This document shows, piece after piece, positions 39,600-50,900 of a DNA stretch of 64,000 bases (the first letter of the stretch is position 1; every line of letters begins with the position of its first letter). The position numbers and the translations under genes are program-made. Source of the DNA: Mugil cephalus (lineage: Eukaryota; Chordata; Actinopteri; Mugiliformes; Mugilidae). Below the pieces are notes generated by a model. That model was given only the letters and a program-made list of their open reading frames with translations, ran no database searches and had not been told where the DNA came from. Where the stretch lies: NCBI RefSeq assembly GCF_022458985.1, contig NC_061790.1, forward strand, positions 17,588,397-17,652,396, given 5' to 3'.

Positions 39600-40074
39600 T
39601 ACACCGATCAGGCATAACATTATGACCACCTTCCTAACATTGTGTAGGTCTCTCTTGTGCCTCACAAGGGTCTTCGTAGGGTGTCCTGTGGTGTCTGGAA
39701 ACATAATGTTGTTAGTGGGGGTCTTTGGGTCCTATGGGTTGAGGGGAGGGGCCTCTGTGGATCATCCCACAAATACTTGATCAGTTTTGTTCTAGTGAAT
39801 TTGGAGGCCAGGTCAACACCTGTTCTGTTCTTCATGTTTTGTTACTTGTTCCTAAACTGTTGTTGTGTGTGTGTCAGGCTGCATCTTGCTGACGATGGCT
39901 GTTGGCATCAAGGAGTGTCATTGCTATGGGGTGTGGGTGTCCGGTCTGGTCTAGGTGGGTGCTACATGTCTAAGTAACATCCAGGTTCAAACGTTTCCCA
40001 GCAGAGCGTTGTATTGTCACAAGATGGTTAATGTTATTCTTGTCAGTGGTTTTAATGTTGTGGCTGATCAGTCA
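39600..40074 (+). mobile_element. family-A ~470 bp repeat, copy 6 (most complete; MITE-like)
   Basis: Both ends present: ACACCGATCAGGCATAACAT at 39601 and, ending about 40072, TTTTAATGTTGTGGCTGATC. They are imperfect inverted repeats (core GATCAG.CA.AACATTA, about 21 bp). The body has every block seen in the other copies. No transposase, so probably a non-autonomous DNA transposon; superfamily not assigned because no clear target-site duplication was found. Confidence 0.8.
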
Positions 40075-41560
40075 CATATACTGTAAATATATAAATAAGT
40101 AGTAGTTTTATTACAGGTAAGTTAGCTGGCATCATGTATTAATATATGATGTGTCACATCAGGTTGGAAAAGTATGGATGACATTTATGTAGGAATGGAT
40201 AGCTGTGAGCAATTAAAAAACAAGAATAGATTAAAGATTAAAATTTCTGTAAGAATCTATACTAATAATTCAATATTGCCCAGGTACTTTTAGCCAGGCT
40301 GTGTTGTAGCTGTAATGGAAATTATTTTGTAGTTCACGGCATGGTTTATGGGATCTGCTTTGCTTCTGATCAACCACTGGGAGGCCCCATTTGACACCTT
40401 CAGTTCAGCTCGTGCTTTGGAGTTCACAATTTAAACAAAACAACTAAATTCAAACTGGTTCTAAAGCTGGAAACGCTTCAAGTTTCCAGCTTCGCATACA
40501 TTTCACAATCTTCTTGACAAAACACTGATACAGTAAGTGCCAGTGTATTTGCCTTACTGTTTCCTGGAAGAGCACTATCTCTGGACTACGTCTGAGGCCA
40601 CATGATTTAACTGTGAAATAATTTCAAGCAGTATGACAGTTTATCACTGGAGTCTATTTGTGTTAAAGGAAGTGGACCAACTGCCTACGAAACAACAAAC
40701 CGTCAGATGTAGCCCTGCATTAACAATGATTAACTGTTACAAGAAAATGACCACAGTATATAATATTGTACATAACATCTTATTATATTATTATTATATT
40801 ATTATTATTATCATGACATAATATCTTATTAAAAAATAAATTTAACTAAATGCAAATAACTCCTAGCGTCCATGGACACTGACAGGCATCAGTGTTAATA
40901 TTTACATCGGTTGACATATGGAAATAAAATCCTATTTTAATTCTGTATCACATGTAAACTAAGGAAAGTTATGCATATATTATGTATATTATATTATACA
41001 TTCAATTATGTATTTAGCCGCTAACCAATATGGACAAGTCTTGGATTAAGTCTCATTTACTAGTACAGGTAGAATCTTATAGTAGTTATGATACTAGATA
41101 TTAAAACATGTGTCTGCCACAAAGAAGTGTCTGTGACAAACAAGCTGGAAGAGGAAAGCCAGAACTCATGTATCACATTTTAAAACAAAATCAAAGGTCA
41201 CACCAAGACCTTTGGGACATTTGCAGCGAAGCAAAACATTAGCTCATCTGGACTATTTTAACAGTGCTGCAATCAGACACAGGCAGCCTTAATCAGTCAT
41301 GATGCAAAGCATATAGCGACAGTACATTATTATTATGCAAACCACTTCTGAAATTACTATTGCCCAAAGGCGAAGGGAGCCAGACATCCTATAAAAACAT
41401 AAAGACTTCTATAAACAAGCAGCCCACGGACTGTCCATGGACAGTCCTTGACAGCACAGCACGGTCATCAACAGTGGTTTGTTTCTAAAGCACTTTCTTT
41501 ATTTCCTTCCTGTTCATATTTATTGTTATTTATTACCCACACTACCCGTGCAATAACGAT
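40075..41560. other. no gene recognised; TTA microsatellite
   Basis: ATT/TTA repeats at about 40,780-40,812 and a 20-bp perfect palindrome at 41428-41447. Otherwise AT-rich. Confidence 0.35.
41428..41447. repeat. 20-bp perfect palindrome
   Basis: GGACTGTCCATGGACAGTCC equals its own reverse complement. Confidence 0.95.
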
Positions 41561-42080
41561 AATAATAGATAATAGATAGACAGGTTGATAGATACTTTAT
41601 TTAGGGGAATTCAGTGTCCAGTAGCTACATCACATAGAATAGAATATAGCAGTAACAACATAGGATAATAATAATAATAGTATAACTATAGTTATAGTTT
41701 AGTTCCTCACAGGGAGGCGCTGTAAGGTCTTATGACCTGAGGGACAAACGACCTCCTCAACCTGTCCATGGAGCAGGACAGAGACAGCAGCCTGTCACTG
41801 AACAAGCGTCTCTGTCTGACTATGGTGTCCTGCAGAAGTGGTGGACATTGTTCATGATGATTTAGTTTGTTCAAGGTCGTTGTCTCCACTGGCACCACTA
41901 ACGAAAAAAAGTCAGGTACAACATGTCCTGCAGCTTCTCGCAGATATTAAACGATCTTAGTCTCCTAAGGAAGTAGAGATGGCTCTGACCTTTTTAGTAT
42001 CCTGGGTCTATGTTAGCGGACGAGTCCAGGTTGTGATCCAGCTGTGGACCCATGTACTTATAGGTCTGAACCACCTCTAC
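41560..42080 (-). mobile_element. Rex1/L2-like LINE remnant (ORF2 C-terminal end and tail)
   Basis: Minus-strand translation near 42,070-41,930 gives YMGPQLDHNLDSS then GQSHLYFLRRLRSFNICEKL. After a deletion, 41898-41707 gives NKLNHHEQCPPLLQDTIVRQ, RRLFSDRLLSLSCS and RRSFVPQVIRPYSASL. This is the standard order of the fish Rex1/L2 reverse-transcriptase C-terminus. The 3' end runs into AATAAAGTATCTATC, the usual tail. Internally deleted and dead. Confidence 0.87.
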
Positions 42081-43199
42081 ACATACCCCATTGATGGCTA
42101 TAGGCGGCTTGTGGGGCCTGTAATTCATGTTTACATTTGCACTTCATTTACTTTACTTTTAAAGTTGTGTTTACATCCTCCATGGATGGTTTGGAAAGTT
42201 CCAAACATGGGGCATAGTTTTTTGTGTATACCGTGTTCTGTACATTTCCTTTGCGATGCAAAAAAAAAAAAAAACCAGTGTGACACATCTCAGGGGAGGC
42301 AAAAAAGAACAGTTTCTTATCAGCCAGCTGAGCTGTGTGTGAAACAGGAAGTGTCCCAGTTGCCGTTACAGAAATTGGTTTTTATGATTTATTGCATTTT
42401 CTTGTGTGAGATTAATTAATTCGGATTAACTAGACGAAAGTCTATTTGTCAGTTATTTGCTTCATGGGATTAGTTGTGGTTATTAACCATTTCTAAACTG
42501 ACTGTACACAACATTTACATGTATTATAGGCCTACAACAGATCCAGTGATATCCCTATTACCTTTTCCTTATACTCTTTAGTTATTAAATTTAGATAAAC
42601 CTATTTATTATCAACTGGTATTACCAAACCAGTTGACTTTGTTTATATCATTCCCACCGCACCTCTGCAGATTTCATATTTTTTAACAGGTAACACAGGT
42701 ACAATGAGCACTACATTGTCCTAGTCCATCTTAACAATGACCCAGTATCCGATACCAGCCAGGGAAACTCTACTTCCATCTCCCGTTGTTATGCCCTCTC
42801 CTGTCAGATGTATCGAGTTTCCCAGCCTTTTTTTTTTTGTGTGTGTGTGTTGATGTGTTGAACCAGTCAAACCTGAACAGTTAACAGTGGGGATCTGAAT
42901 ACTTGCGGGACTCAAACGATTCCAAGGTGATACTACTCAACAGCTAGCTATCCAGGCTCAAAGCGGAATAACACATGTGAAAGTGGTATGTGGGTTAACT
43001 GCTTATATACACAGACTTCCGTGTTGTGGATTGTAAAAGTTGTATTATTTAGTTGTTCGGCGGTAAAGTAAATGCAGCCACAAGTTATACCGGAGCCTTT
43101 CTACTGTTTAGTATTCAAACGGAGCCTGATTTACATTTCCTTCTCGTGTTACACAACTATAGGTAGGAGAGTGATTCGTTGAGCAGGAGCTCGGTCTCT
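42081..43199. other. no gene recognised; mgat2 upstream region
   Basis: AT-rich, with poly(A) near 42,260 and T/GT runs near 42,831-42,850. CpG content rises toward 43.1 kb as the mgat2 promoter is approached. Confidence 0.35.
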
Positions 43200-43695
43200 C
43201 CCCTCGTTGGCTGGGTTGTACACGTCAGCAGTCAATAAGTTGTACTAAAATGTATCATAGTCCTATCACCCTCTTCCTGGTATGAGCGCGTTGACACATT
43301 TTACTTACTTCGGGTGAGTCAAATTAAACCAACTCCTCTTTTAACGCCGAACTAACACATAACTTGTATCGAACGCTTACTCACTCGGTTCGCTTTGTTC
43401 TTTTTTGTTTCGTTTTTTTTTCCCCCTCGCAGGTGGTAAAAAGGAGAGACGTAAGTGTTCGGCTAATGACAAGGCGTTGTGTTGTGGGGGACAGCCGTGG
43501 AAGAGGAGAAGGAGCCGTGGAGAAGCCACACGGTTTAAGACACGGTCACGCGACGTTGCGTGCGTCTGTTGGAAGAGTCGCACGAGGGGGGTACGATGGA
43601 CAGACGTCTCAGATGAAGTCGCGCGCGACCCTGTGAATGGAATCCGCTGCTATCGTACTCCAAAGTTGCCGTTTTTATTTTTTAACTTTAAGAAA
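43200..43695 (+). promoter_or_regulatory. mgat2: mgat2 5' region with probable 5'UTR intron
   Basis: CpG-rich leader of mgat2. A strong donor (CGG|GTGAGT, intron starting at 43314) and a strong acceptor (long T/C tract ending CTCGCAG at 43432) would define a 119-nt intron in the 5'UTR. If it is removed, the in-frame stop TGA at 43292-43294 precedes the coding frame and no ATG lies between it and 43696, supporting the chosen start. Transcription start was not located and no convincing TATA box is visible. The intron is an inference from splice-site quality only. Confidence 0.5.
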
Positions 43696-44955
43696 ATGAG
43701 GTTCCGGATACACAAAAAGAATCTGCTGGTGCTTTTGGGTGTTTCCTTTGTATTGGTGACTCTCTTGATTTCGACGCGCGTGTTGATAGTTTCTGACAGC
43801 GACGTGAGCGACAGCGTCGGCGTCCTTCAGGTGAACCGTGGCGTGCGTTCCAGCGAACCAGTGAAGTTTAACTTCGCCTCGCTGTCAGAGTTGACTCAGT
43901 CCGTTTACATTGCCAATTACAAGCAGTGTGTTCACAATGCAGATAAGTTTCCAGGGGAACCTCAGCTGGTGCTGGTCGTGCAGGTCCACAACAGGCCTGA
44001 GTACCTCAGACTGCTCATAAGATCACTAGAGAGAGCCGCTGAGGTCCACAGCTTCCTCCTTATCTTCAGTCACGACTACTTTTCAGAGGAAATCAACACA
44101 ATTGTGCAAGGGATAACATTTTGCAAGGTGCTGCAGATTTATTTCCCCTTCAGCATTCAGCTGTATCCCAGTGAGTTTCCTGGGCAGGACCCACGAGACT
44201 GTCCCCGAGACACATCCAAGGACAACGCTCTGAAAACAGGATGCCTCAATGCAGAACACCCTGACTCATATGGTCACTACAGGGAAGCCTTCATCACTCA
44301 AACCAAACACCACTGGTGGTGGAAGTTGCACTTCGTGTGGGAACGAGTGCAGGCGATGCAGGGCTACAGCGGCTTTGCAATATTTCTGGAGGAGGACAAC
44401 TACATCTTACCTGACTTTTTCCATTTTTATAAATCAATGATAGAGTTCAGGAAGAAAGGCTGCCCGGACTGTGATATGCTGGCTTTGGGTAACCACAATG
44501 GCCTGACTGATTTTACCAGACTGACCAATAAGGTGTTGACCACGGGGTGGATGTCCACTAAACACAACATAGGCATGGGCATTTCCAGAGAGGTGTACTA
44601 CAAGCTGATGGGCTGTAGCAACGAGTTCTGCACATATGACGACTACAACTGGGACTGGACATTGCAGCACCTCTCTGGAACCTGCATAACGAAGCCCCTT
44701 AAAGTGCTCGTAGCGCAGGGCTCCAGGGTTCTACACACTGGAGACTGCGGCCTTCACCAGAAGGAGAACTGCCGGCCTGAATGGGCTTCGCAGAGGGTTG
44801 ACGAGGGCCTACAAACCGCCAAAGAGGGCCTCTTTCCTCCGTCTCTCGTCCTCAGTAGTGCAGAAACAGTGGAGCACAAAACGCACATGATGAACGGAGG
44901 ATGGGGAGACATTCGAGATCACAGTCTATGCAATAATTACGCCAAACGCCTTTAA
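43696..44955 (+). CDS. mgat2: Alpha-1,6-mannosyl-glycoprotein 2-beta-N-acetylglucosaminyltransferase (GnT-II)
   Basis: Golgi type II membrane enzyme that transfers GlcNAc in beta-1,2 linkage to the alpha-1,6 mannose arm, the committed step to complex biantennary N-glycans. The whole 419-residue coding region is one uninterrupted frame, as in mammalian MGAT2 (about 447 residues). A short basic cytoplasmic tail (MRFRIHKKN) is followed by a hydrophobic anchor at about residues 9-32, a short stem, then the catalytic domain. The acidic metal/nucleotide-sugar motif EED is at residues 232-234 (context FLEEDNY), and the conserved HWWWKLHFVWERV block lies about 25 residues before it. Many cysteines of the catalytic domain are present. 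The start at 43696 is chosen because the anchor follows immediately as in the family; the frame is open further upstream, but the only earlier ATG (43405) lies in a probable 5'UTR intron. Identity is very secure. Confidence 0.96.
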   Translation: MRFRIHKKNLLVLLGVSFVLVTLLISTRVLIVSDSDVSDSVGVLQVNRGVRSSEPVKFNFASLSELTQSVYIANYKQCVHNADKFPGEPQLVLVVQVHNRPEYLRLLIRSLERAAEVHSFLLIFSHDYFSEEINTIVQGITFCKVLQIYFPFSIQLYPSEFPGQDPRDCPRDTSKDNALKTGCLNAEHPDSYGHYREAFITQTKHHWWWKLHFVWERVQAMQGYSGFAIFLEEDNYILPDFFHFYKSMIEFRKKGCPDCDMLALGNHNGLTDFTRLTNKVLTTGWMSTKHNIGMGISREVYYKLMGCSNEFCTYDDYNWDWTLQHLSGTCITKPLKVLVAQGSRVLHTGDCGLHQKENCRPEWASQRVDEGLQTAKEGLFPPSLVLSSAETVEHKTHMMNGGWGDIRDHSLCNNYAKRL

Positions 44956-46680
44956 AGTTTGCCTTTTCTGCCATATATGTCAACAAGTATTCTTCAGACG
45001 TGCCATTTTAAACAAATTTTCAGGGTTGTAGAGGCCGTGATGGGTTCTGTTTTCACTCTGAGCTCTGATTTTTCTTGAGGAGTGTAACAAAGGGCTTCCA
45101 TTAAAGTGGGACTGAATCTGTTGAAACATGTTGCATGATGAACACAATTCAACTTGTGTTTAAATCTTTCACTTTTTAGCCACACCAAAGCTGCACAGGT
45201 GCCAAAGTCATTCCTTTTATTCCTGTTGTGTGGAATGCACACACGCATTTGTCCTGTTTGGTTTCATGTCAGCAGGTTGATTTATCTCTGGATGTCTTAC
45301 TGTCCATAGCATTACTCCAGATTTATTGATTGACATGAGAGCAAACTACTGTATATCTAGAATGTGAATATACAGTACACATGATAGTTTGCAAATTTTT
45401 TTTGCAAATATATTTCGTTGACTGGCAACACTGCACATGTTGTTAATTTGCAGGGCGTTAATCTTGTTGGTGTGTGTTGAAATAGTGTCTTGCATGAGTT
45501 TTAGCAAACATTGAGCTGCAATGTTCTTTTTTTTACATGTGCTTTTTTTCATGGTACGGTTGAAGTGCAACAATAAAAAGGCACATGTAATGCACAGGCT
45601 TAATCAAAAATTTTATAATAATAATCTACAGTATAATGGGAATGTTGTAGTTTATTCACAGCTTTTAAAGTTGACTATTGAATTTAAGGGTTTTGTACAC
45701 ATAATGGAATTTGTGTTACTGAATGTAACCTTCTGTTTTTGCCTGTTGTAACCAGGGATCAGACTTTGAGGTGATGTTGGCAGACAACACTTATTTAATC
45801 AGTCTCCTACTCAACATCATATTGATCCATGGTTGTAAAAGCAGGCCCAACATAGATTTTTTTCTTTTTTTTTTGGTGGGTGTATATTTACTTTCTGACA
45901 TGCAAAACAAAGTGACCTTTGAGAGCCAAGATTTTTGTTCTGCAAATATCAGGGCCATCTATGATGCTGCATCATAAATTTGCACCTTACACACATTAGG
46001 ATTTGTCTTAAAGTAAACACGTAAAACCTTCTGTCCCATTTTTTAAGTGCAAACAAGTAAAATTATATTTTTATTGTCTTTAAGTTGACCAAAAGTGCCT
46101 TTCTGCCAAAACTTGTTTTAGAAGAGATTTAAATGTGCACTGATAACACTGTTATGTAGTACTTCCATGGTTTCCAGTGCTGGGGCTCATAAATATCTTT
46201 TATATTTTATTGTAGTGTCTTTATTCAATAGATACTTAGAGGAAATGTGAATGTGGATTTCACCAAAATCTTCACTCTGCAGTAACAGCACTGGCATTGT
46301 ATCAGGAACGGGTGTCAGTGGCCCCACATATGTGGTCTAATGAAACGGTGCACCCAGTGGTGCCTCGTGGATATTTCTGATGTAGAGATATATGGAACAA
46401 ATGTGACAATGAAATAAATTCCATTCTATTTTTTTTTTTTTTAAGTCTGTTGAAAAGCACAATCACTTCAGAGCATGACAAAGGTTGCCTAATACACAAA
46501 GATGTCCTTTGTGAAACAGACTTTATCGGGTGTGTGTATGTATGTGTATGGAAGTGGGTTGTTTATAATTCCTGTTGAGACTGAGACCACAACATTTTCT
46601 TTGTTTATTTTTTTTCTGATCATCACTTGAAATGACTGTTAATTGTTCACATTGCCATATAGGAAAATAAAAATGTTGAA
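44956..46680 (+). other. mgat2: mgat2 3' untranslated region and candidate poly(A) signals
   Basis: AT-rich sequence with no coding signal after the mgat2 stop codon. AATAAA hexamers occur at 45572-45577, 46413-46418 and 46666-46671, so alternative 3' ends are possible; mammalian MGAT2 mRNAs also have sizeable 3'UTRs. Which signal is used cannot be told from sequence alone. Confidence 0.45.
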
Positions 46681-46954
46681 TTCATGGTTTCACCATGGAT
46701 TAAAAAATGACATGTAATATCTTCTTTTTTTTTTAAAGTTGGTGGATACACCTCAGGTTAATGTCATATTTTAGCAGTTACACAGCTGGTTCATGAAACG
46801 TATAAAAGTAAAAGTTTGAAATTAATCTCCAGGGAATCCGGCATTTTAGCAAATAGACCAATATGGCTTATGTTAATTATTGTAGTCAGTTGTCGCTGTT
46901 GCACTGCTAACTTTATGAGCTCATAATCTCTTGAACAACTTGTCCCAAATGTTA

Positions 46955-47032
46955 TTTGATAGATATCTTTATTGTCAATGTACGAGGACAGTGAAATGCA
47001 AATGGAGCAAACCTATAAGATGCCTAGGATCC
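46955..47032 (-). mobile_element. LINE 3'-end fragment (L2/Rex1-like tail)
   Basis: On the minus strand this reads into the ACAATAAAG tail with the upstream context seen at the 3' ends of many fish non-LTR retrotransposons, and it resembles the tails near 36,900 and 58,000. It is severely 5'-truncated and retains no coding sequence. Confidence 0.4.
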
Positions 47033-47236
47033 AAGAAACAAGGTACGAACTTAGAAAAACTTAAAACTTACTATTTACAAATGAACACTTTGCAGTTTCC
47101 CTTCCCCTTTCTTTTCTCTTGGTTTCTAGAAAACCAAGGGAAATAATAAGTAGACAAAACAATAATCCCAGGCAGATTATGTGTAAATTTGAAAACTGAC
47201 ATATCTTTGCATCTTCCTGGCTTTTCAGGATGGTTG

Positions 47237-47261
47237 AAAAAAAAAAAAAAAAAAAAAAAAA
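47237..47261 (+). repeat. poly(A) tract of 25
   Basis: Uninterrupted run of 25 A residues about 100 bp upstream of the probable brox first exon. It may be a retroposon tail remnant or a simple length-variable tract. Confidence 0.9.
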
Positions 47262-47280
47262 CCTCGGAGATCTGTGGTAT

Positions 47281-47425
47281 TTTCCGGATTTGTGTCAGGT
47301 GACTGAACAGTGCCGTTTCATTGGTCGGTTGCTCCTCCGTGTTTATTTCCGGAAGTAAGTTGTTGTCAGTCTCAGACTTTCCTTAAGGGCTTTTAAATCT
47401 CAAATCAACCGAGCCGGTTCGAAAG
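47281..47425 (+). promoter_or_regulatory. brox: brox promoter/first noncoding exon with ETS-type site
   Basis: A canonical ETS/GABP core CCGGAAGT is at 47349-47356, with another TTCCGG at 47282. The segment ends in a strong donor (GAAAG|GTAAGT, intron starting at 47426), consistent with a noncoding exon 1 that splices to the ATG-bearing exon near 47912. Housekeeping genes such as BROX commonly have TATA-less ETS-driven promoters (family knowledge); the transcription start is inferred, not seen. Confidence 0.5.
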
Positions 47426-47930
47426 GTAAGTAGTGAACGTATATTGTATTAAAGAATTGTATTAAATAATAAGTTGTTTTAGCCGTGTAAACAGTCAGTT
47501 GACACGTCGTTTAAACGAACTATATTTACGTTTGTAGATGTAGCCAGTGTTAGCTGTTAGCCTTTGATTCTCGTATCTTACGTAATGGACTTTTGTCTGT
47601 AACAAACAATACATAGACTGATTTAAACACGATCCACAGCTCATTACAGTAGCCTGAGAGGCGTAGTGTGATTTTAATTTAAGTTTTAGTAAGGACAATT
47701 GGTTCCTTTTGAGAGTGCTAACGCGGCGACTGTTCGATGACGTTAGCCAAGATCGCACACTTGCTAGCTTGATAAATAACTAATTAACAATTAGTTAATT
47801 AATTAATTACCACGGAGGTCATCCACACCACTATTACATATCAAAATCCAGTAATAGTAACAGAGCTCACTCGTTGAACTCCTGTAACACTGTCTTTTTC
47901 CGCCTCTCTAGGTGTGTCCTCATTCACAGG

Positions 47931-50900
47931 ATGGCACATTGGTTTCACAGAAACCCACTGAAGGCAACAGCGCCAGTGTCCTTTAATTTCTATGGCGTTG
48001 CAGGGAGCCCTGCTGCAAATAAGATATGCAAGTAAGTATTATCTGCACTTGAATGGGTCATGTTGTAGCGACAGAATTGATACACAGCTTTTGCTTAGTC
48101 CTCAGGTTGTAAGGGACCTACCGACGGCACACACCTGTTACTGATCACAGACCCCCTGTTGTGTGACAGAATTACATTTGAATTACATATGTGTAGCCTC
48201 TCTGAATACTGTAACAAAAAAAAAAAATGCTACCAAAAAACGGTCACACATTCTTATATTTCGTTGGATATTTCACTTTTAGCTTTGAATACAGCAACAT
48301 TCACTGTAGCATTGTTTCGATAAGAATGTCCATCCAGTGTTGCATTCATTTTTAACCAAGATCTTGTATTGATGATGGGAGACTCTGACCACTGCGCAAA
48401 GCCTTCTTAGGGACATCAGGGACAACATCAGCTGAAAGATAATCACCCATGCATTAATTATCCAACAGGAGGCTCATACATATTTGCTTTGTTAAATCCA
48501 GATGGCTACTTTTTTTGGCCAAGCAGTGTACAACATCAATTAATTGCTGTGTGCTTAACACATTCAGTGACCTGAGGACGACCAGGGCAAGACTGCTGGA
48601 TATGTTCACTGATGTCACCTGCAACCCTGAGATCATGAAAAATGCCACAGATGCATACTTCTCCCTCCTGCAAGGTATGCGCAAAGCACAAATGTGTGAT
48701 ATTATCTGGTCTTATAATCTTATTATCTGTCTTGTGACAATGTCAACCCTTAATAGAGTGGCCTGTTGGTGTGTCCTATCAGATTACGTGATCAGTGACA
48801 ATCATGTAATTTAGTCAGACTTTCCTGAAACAAGCAGAACTTAGTGTTAATTTTATTTCCACAGTTTTCATAGATACCAAATAGGACTGAAATAAATCTG
48901 CATATGAGGGTGTACTTATCTATTATGTCCATTCGTTGGAATGAAGGAGCCAGAGAAACATGTGGTTTTCAGTTTAAACTTTTCACTCAGTGTAAATATC
49001 ACATCTCTCCAAAAAAAGAGCTTAAACAAGTAAATAGAGAATGTACCAGCGAAGTGGAAGAAGAGCTTATTTCCAACTATAATAAGGAAAATTAGATGTT
49101 AATTGGTTAAAAGTCAGTTTTTATGCGAATACTTAGCATAATACTGCAGATATTAAGTGTGATATTGTTGTTTTTTAACCTCCAAACACTGATTAAAGAA
49201 AGGGAATTCAAACTTTTGAAAATTGTTAGATTAGTAAAGAACTAACCACGCCTTGTGTGCTGAATAGTAACAGAGTTTCATTTTTATGAATTGTCTTTCT
49301 CTGTGTTTGCCTTCTAACGTTGCATTACTTTGCTTTGCACCTAACCAGCTGCTTGTCTATTAAACCTTGGTTAATGATACACTAGGCTTTATCGCATCCT
49401 TGGATGGAACTACACAGGAGAACAAGATGAGGTTCATCCAGAACTTTAAGTGGACTGACACCTTACAAGGAAACACACCAAGGTAAAAACCTAGAGTGAA
49501 TACACCTGGTTCTAAATTAGGTGGAAGGAATTTGTTGGTTTGAAAAAATGTCCTTCATTGAAAGATGGAGTGATGCCTTAGCTAGGTTATTACATATAAG
49601 GTAATATAAGGTTATTACATTTATCTGCTTGCTGTTGAGAACAGGTTCAGATACATGATGGAATTCTAAAATGAAGTACTCTGTAAAGTTGATCACTTCT
49701 TAAACTCAAATGCATCAAAACAGTTTTTTTGTTATTTATTTGGTTCAAGTGGCAGAAATGAACATACCAATCCATTTTCAGTAGTATTGGGCTGCTTGCT
49801 CTGTCTAATCCCATATCTTAACACCAACACTGAGTTCTGCTCTGAGCACCATTGTGGTTTGCTACCTGTCAAAAGTTGCCTAAAGAGTTAAAAACAGCAA
49901 GTGAAACAACGTTTTGTCAGTGCAAATTTTCAATCATGGAAGTGTTGTCTTGTGTAACCCACTGTCTCTTCTTGCCTCTCCCCAGTGCTCAGCAGGATGC
50001 AGTCTTTGAACTGGCCTCTATGGCTTTCAATGTAGCCCTCTGGTATACCAAGTTTGCCTCGAGACTAGCAGGGAAGGAAAAGTAAAGGCTTTTTTTGGCT
50101 CATTCTTGAACTCATTCTTCATTATTATTCATATATACATTTAATTACACGTAAATACACGTAGCTTTGTAGCACTACTGACCATGTTTGCCTCTTTATT
50201 AGTGTAACAGAGGCTGAAGCGAAAGACGTTCACCGGAGCTTGAAGGTTGCTGCTGGAATATTCAAAAATTTGAAGGTGAAGTGCATATGCAGGCACATTA
50301 TTTTATGTAGAATTTTATGTAACCATAATGAAGTTGTGTTTCCACTCTCAGCCTCATACCCCATTCACACTGACAAATGTACGCTGGTCACTCTGCAGTC
50401 ACTTTCTTGTGACGCTGGTCACAAGAAAGTGATGGGCAGTGGAATGAGATAAAGTACAGTATTCCAAGCAACTCCACATCAGAGGCTTGGAATACTGTAT
50501 TTTCTCTAAGATAGCAGTTAGCGTTGCTAGCTATGTTGTTAGCATAAAGGCTACCATATCTGAAGCCTGGCAAGGTGGACTGTGAGAAATTTTGCCAGCA
50601 TCTATCTGCTTTGCTAGATAACAAGAAAACATAACATATAAGTCCTCTCCACACCAATACATTTTACCACTGCACACAGATCTCATTCTAATTTGCACCA
50701 TTCTTTCTTTAAGCAAATGAATTGATAGGTTCATTCGGTATGAAAAACCTGTCAAACCTGTTTGTTTTTGCATCTTTCCTACAGGAGGTCCACATCCCCC
50801 GCCTCATCACCCCGGCTGAAAAGGGCAGAGACCTGGAGCCCAGAGTGATTGATGCATACATTATCCAGTGTCAAGCAGAAGCCCAAGAAGGTAGCAGCAG

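Noticed and set aside
3001-40074. Regularly recurring ~470 bp repeat considered as an array system
   Set aside because: Copies are dispersed over 37 kb in both orientations with unrelated flanks; typical transposon distribution, not a CRISPR or tandem array.
43405-43695. N-terminal 97-codon extension of mgat2
   Set aside because: Starts inside a probable intron, is not followed by another ATG, and would put the membrane anchor about 105 residues in, unlike the family.
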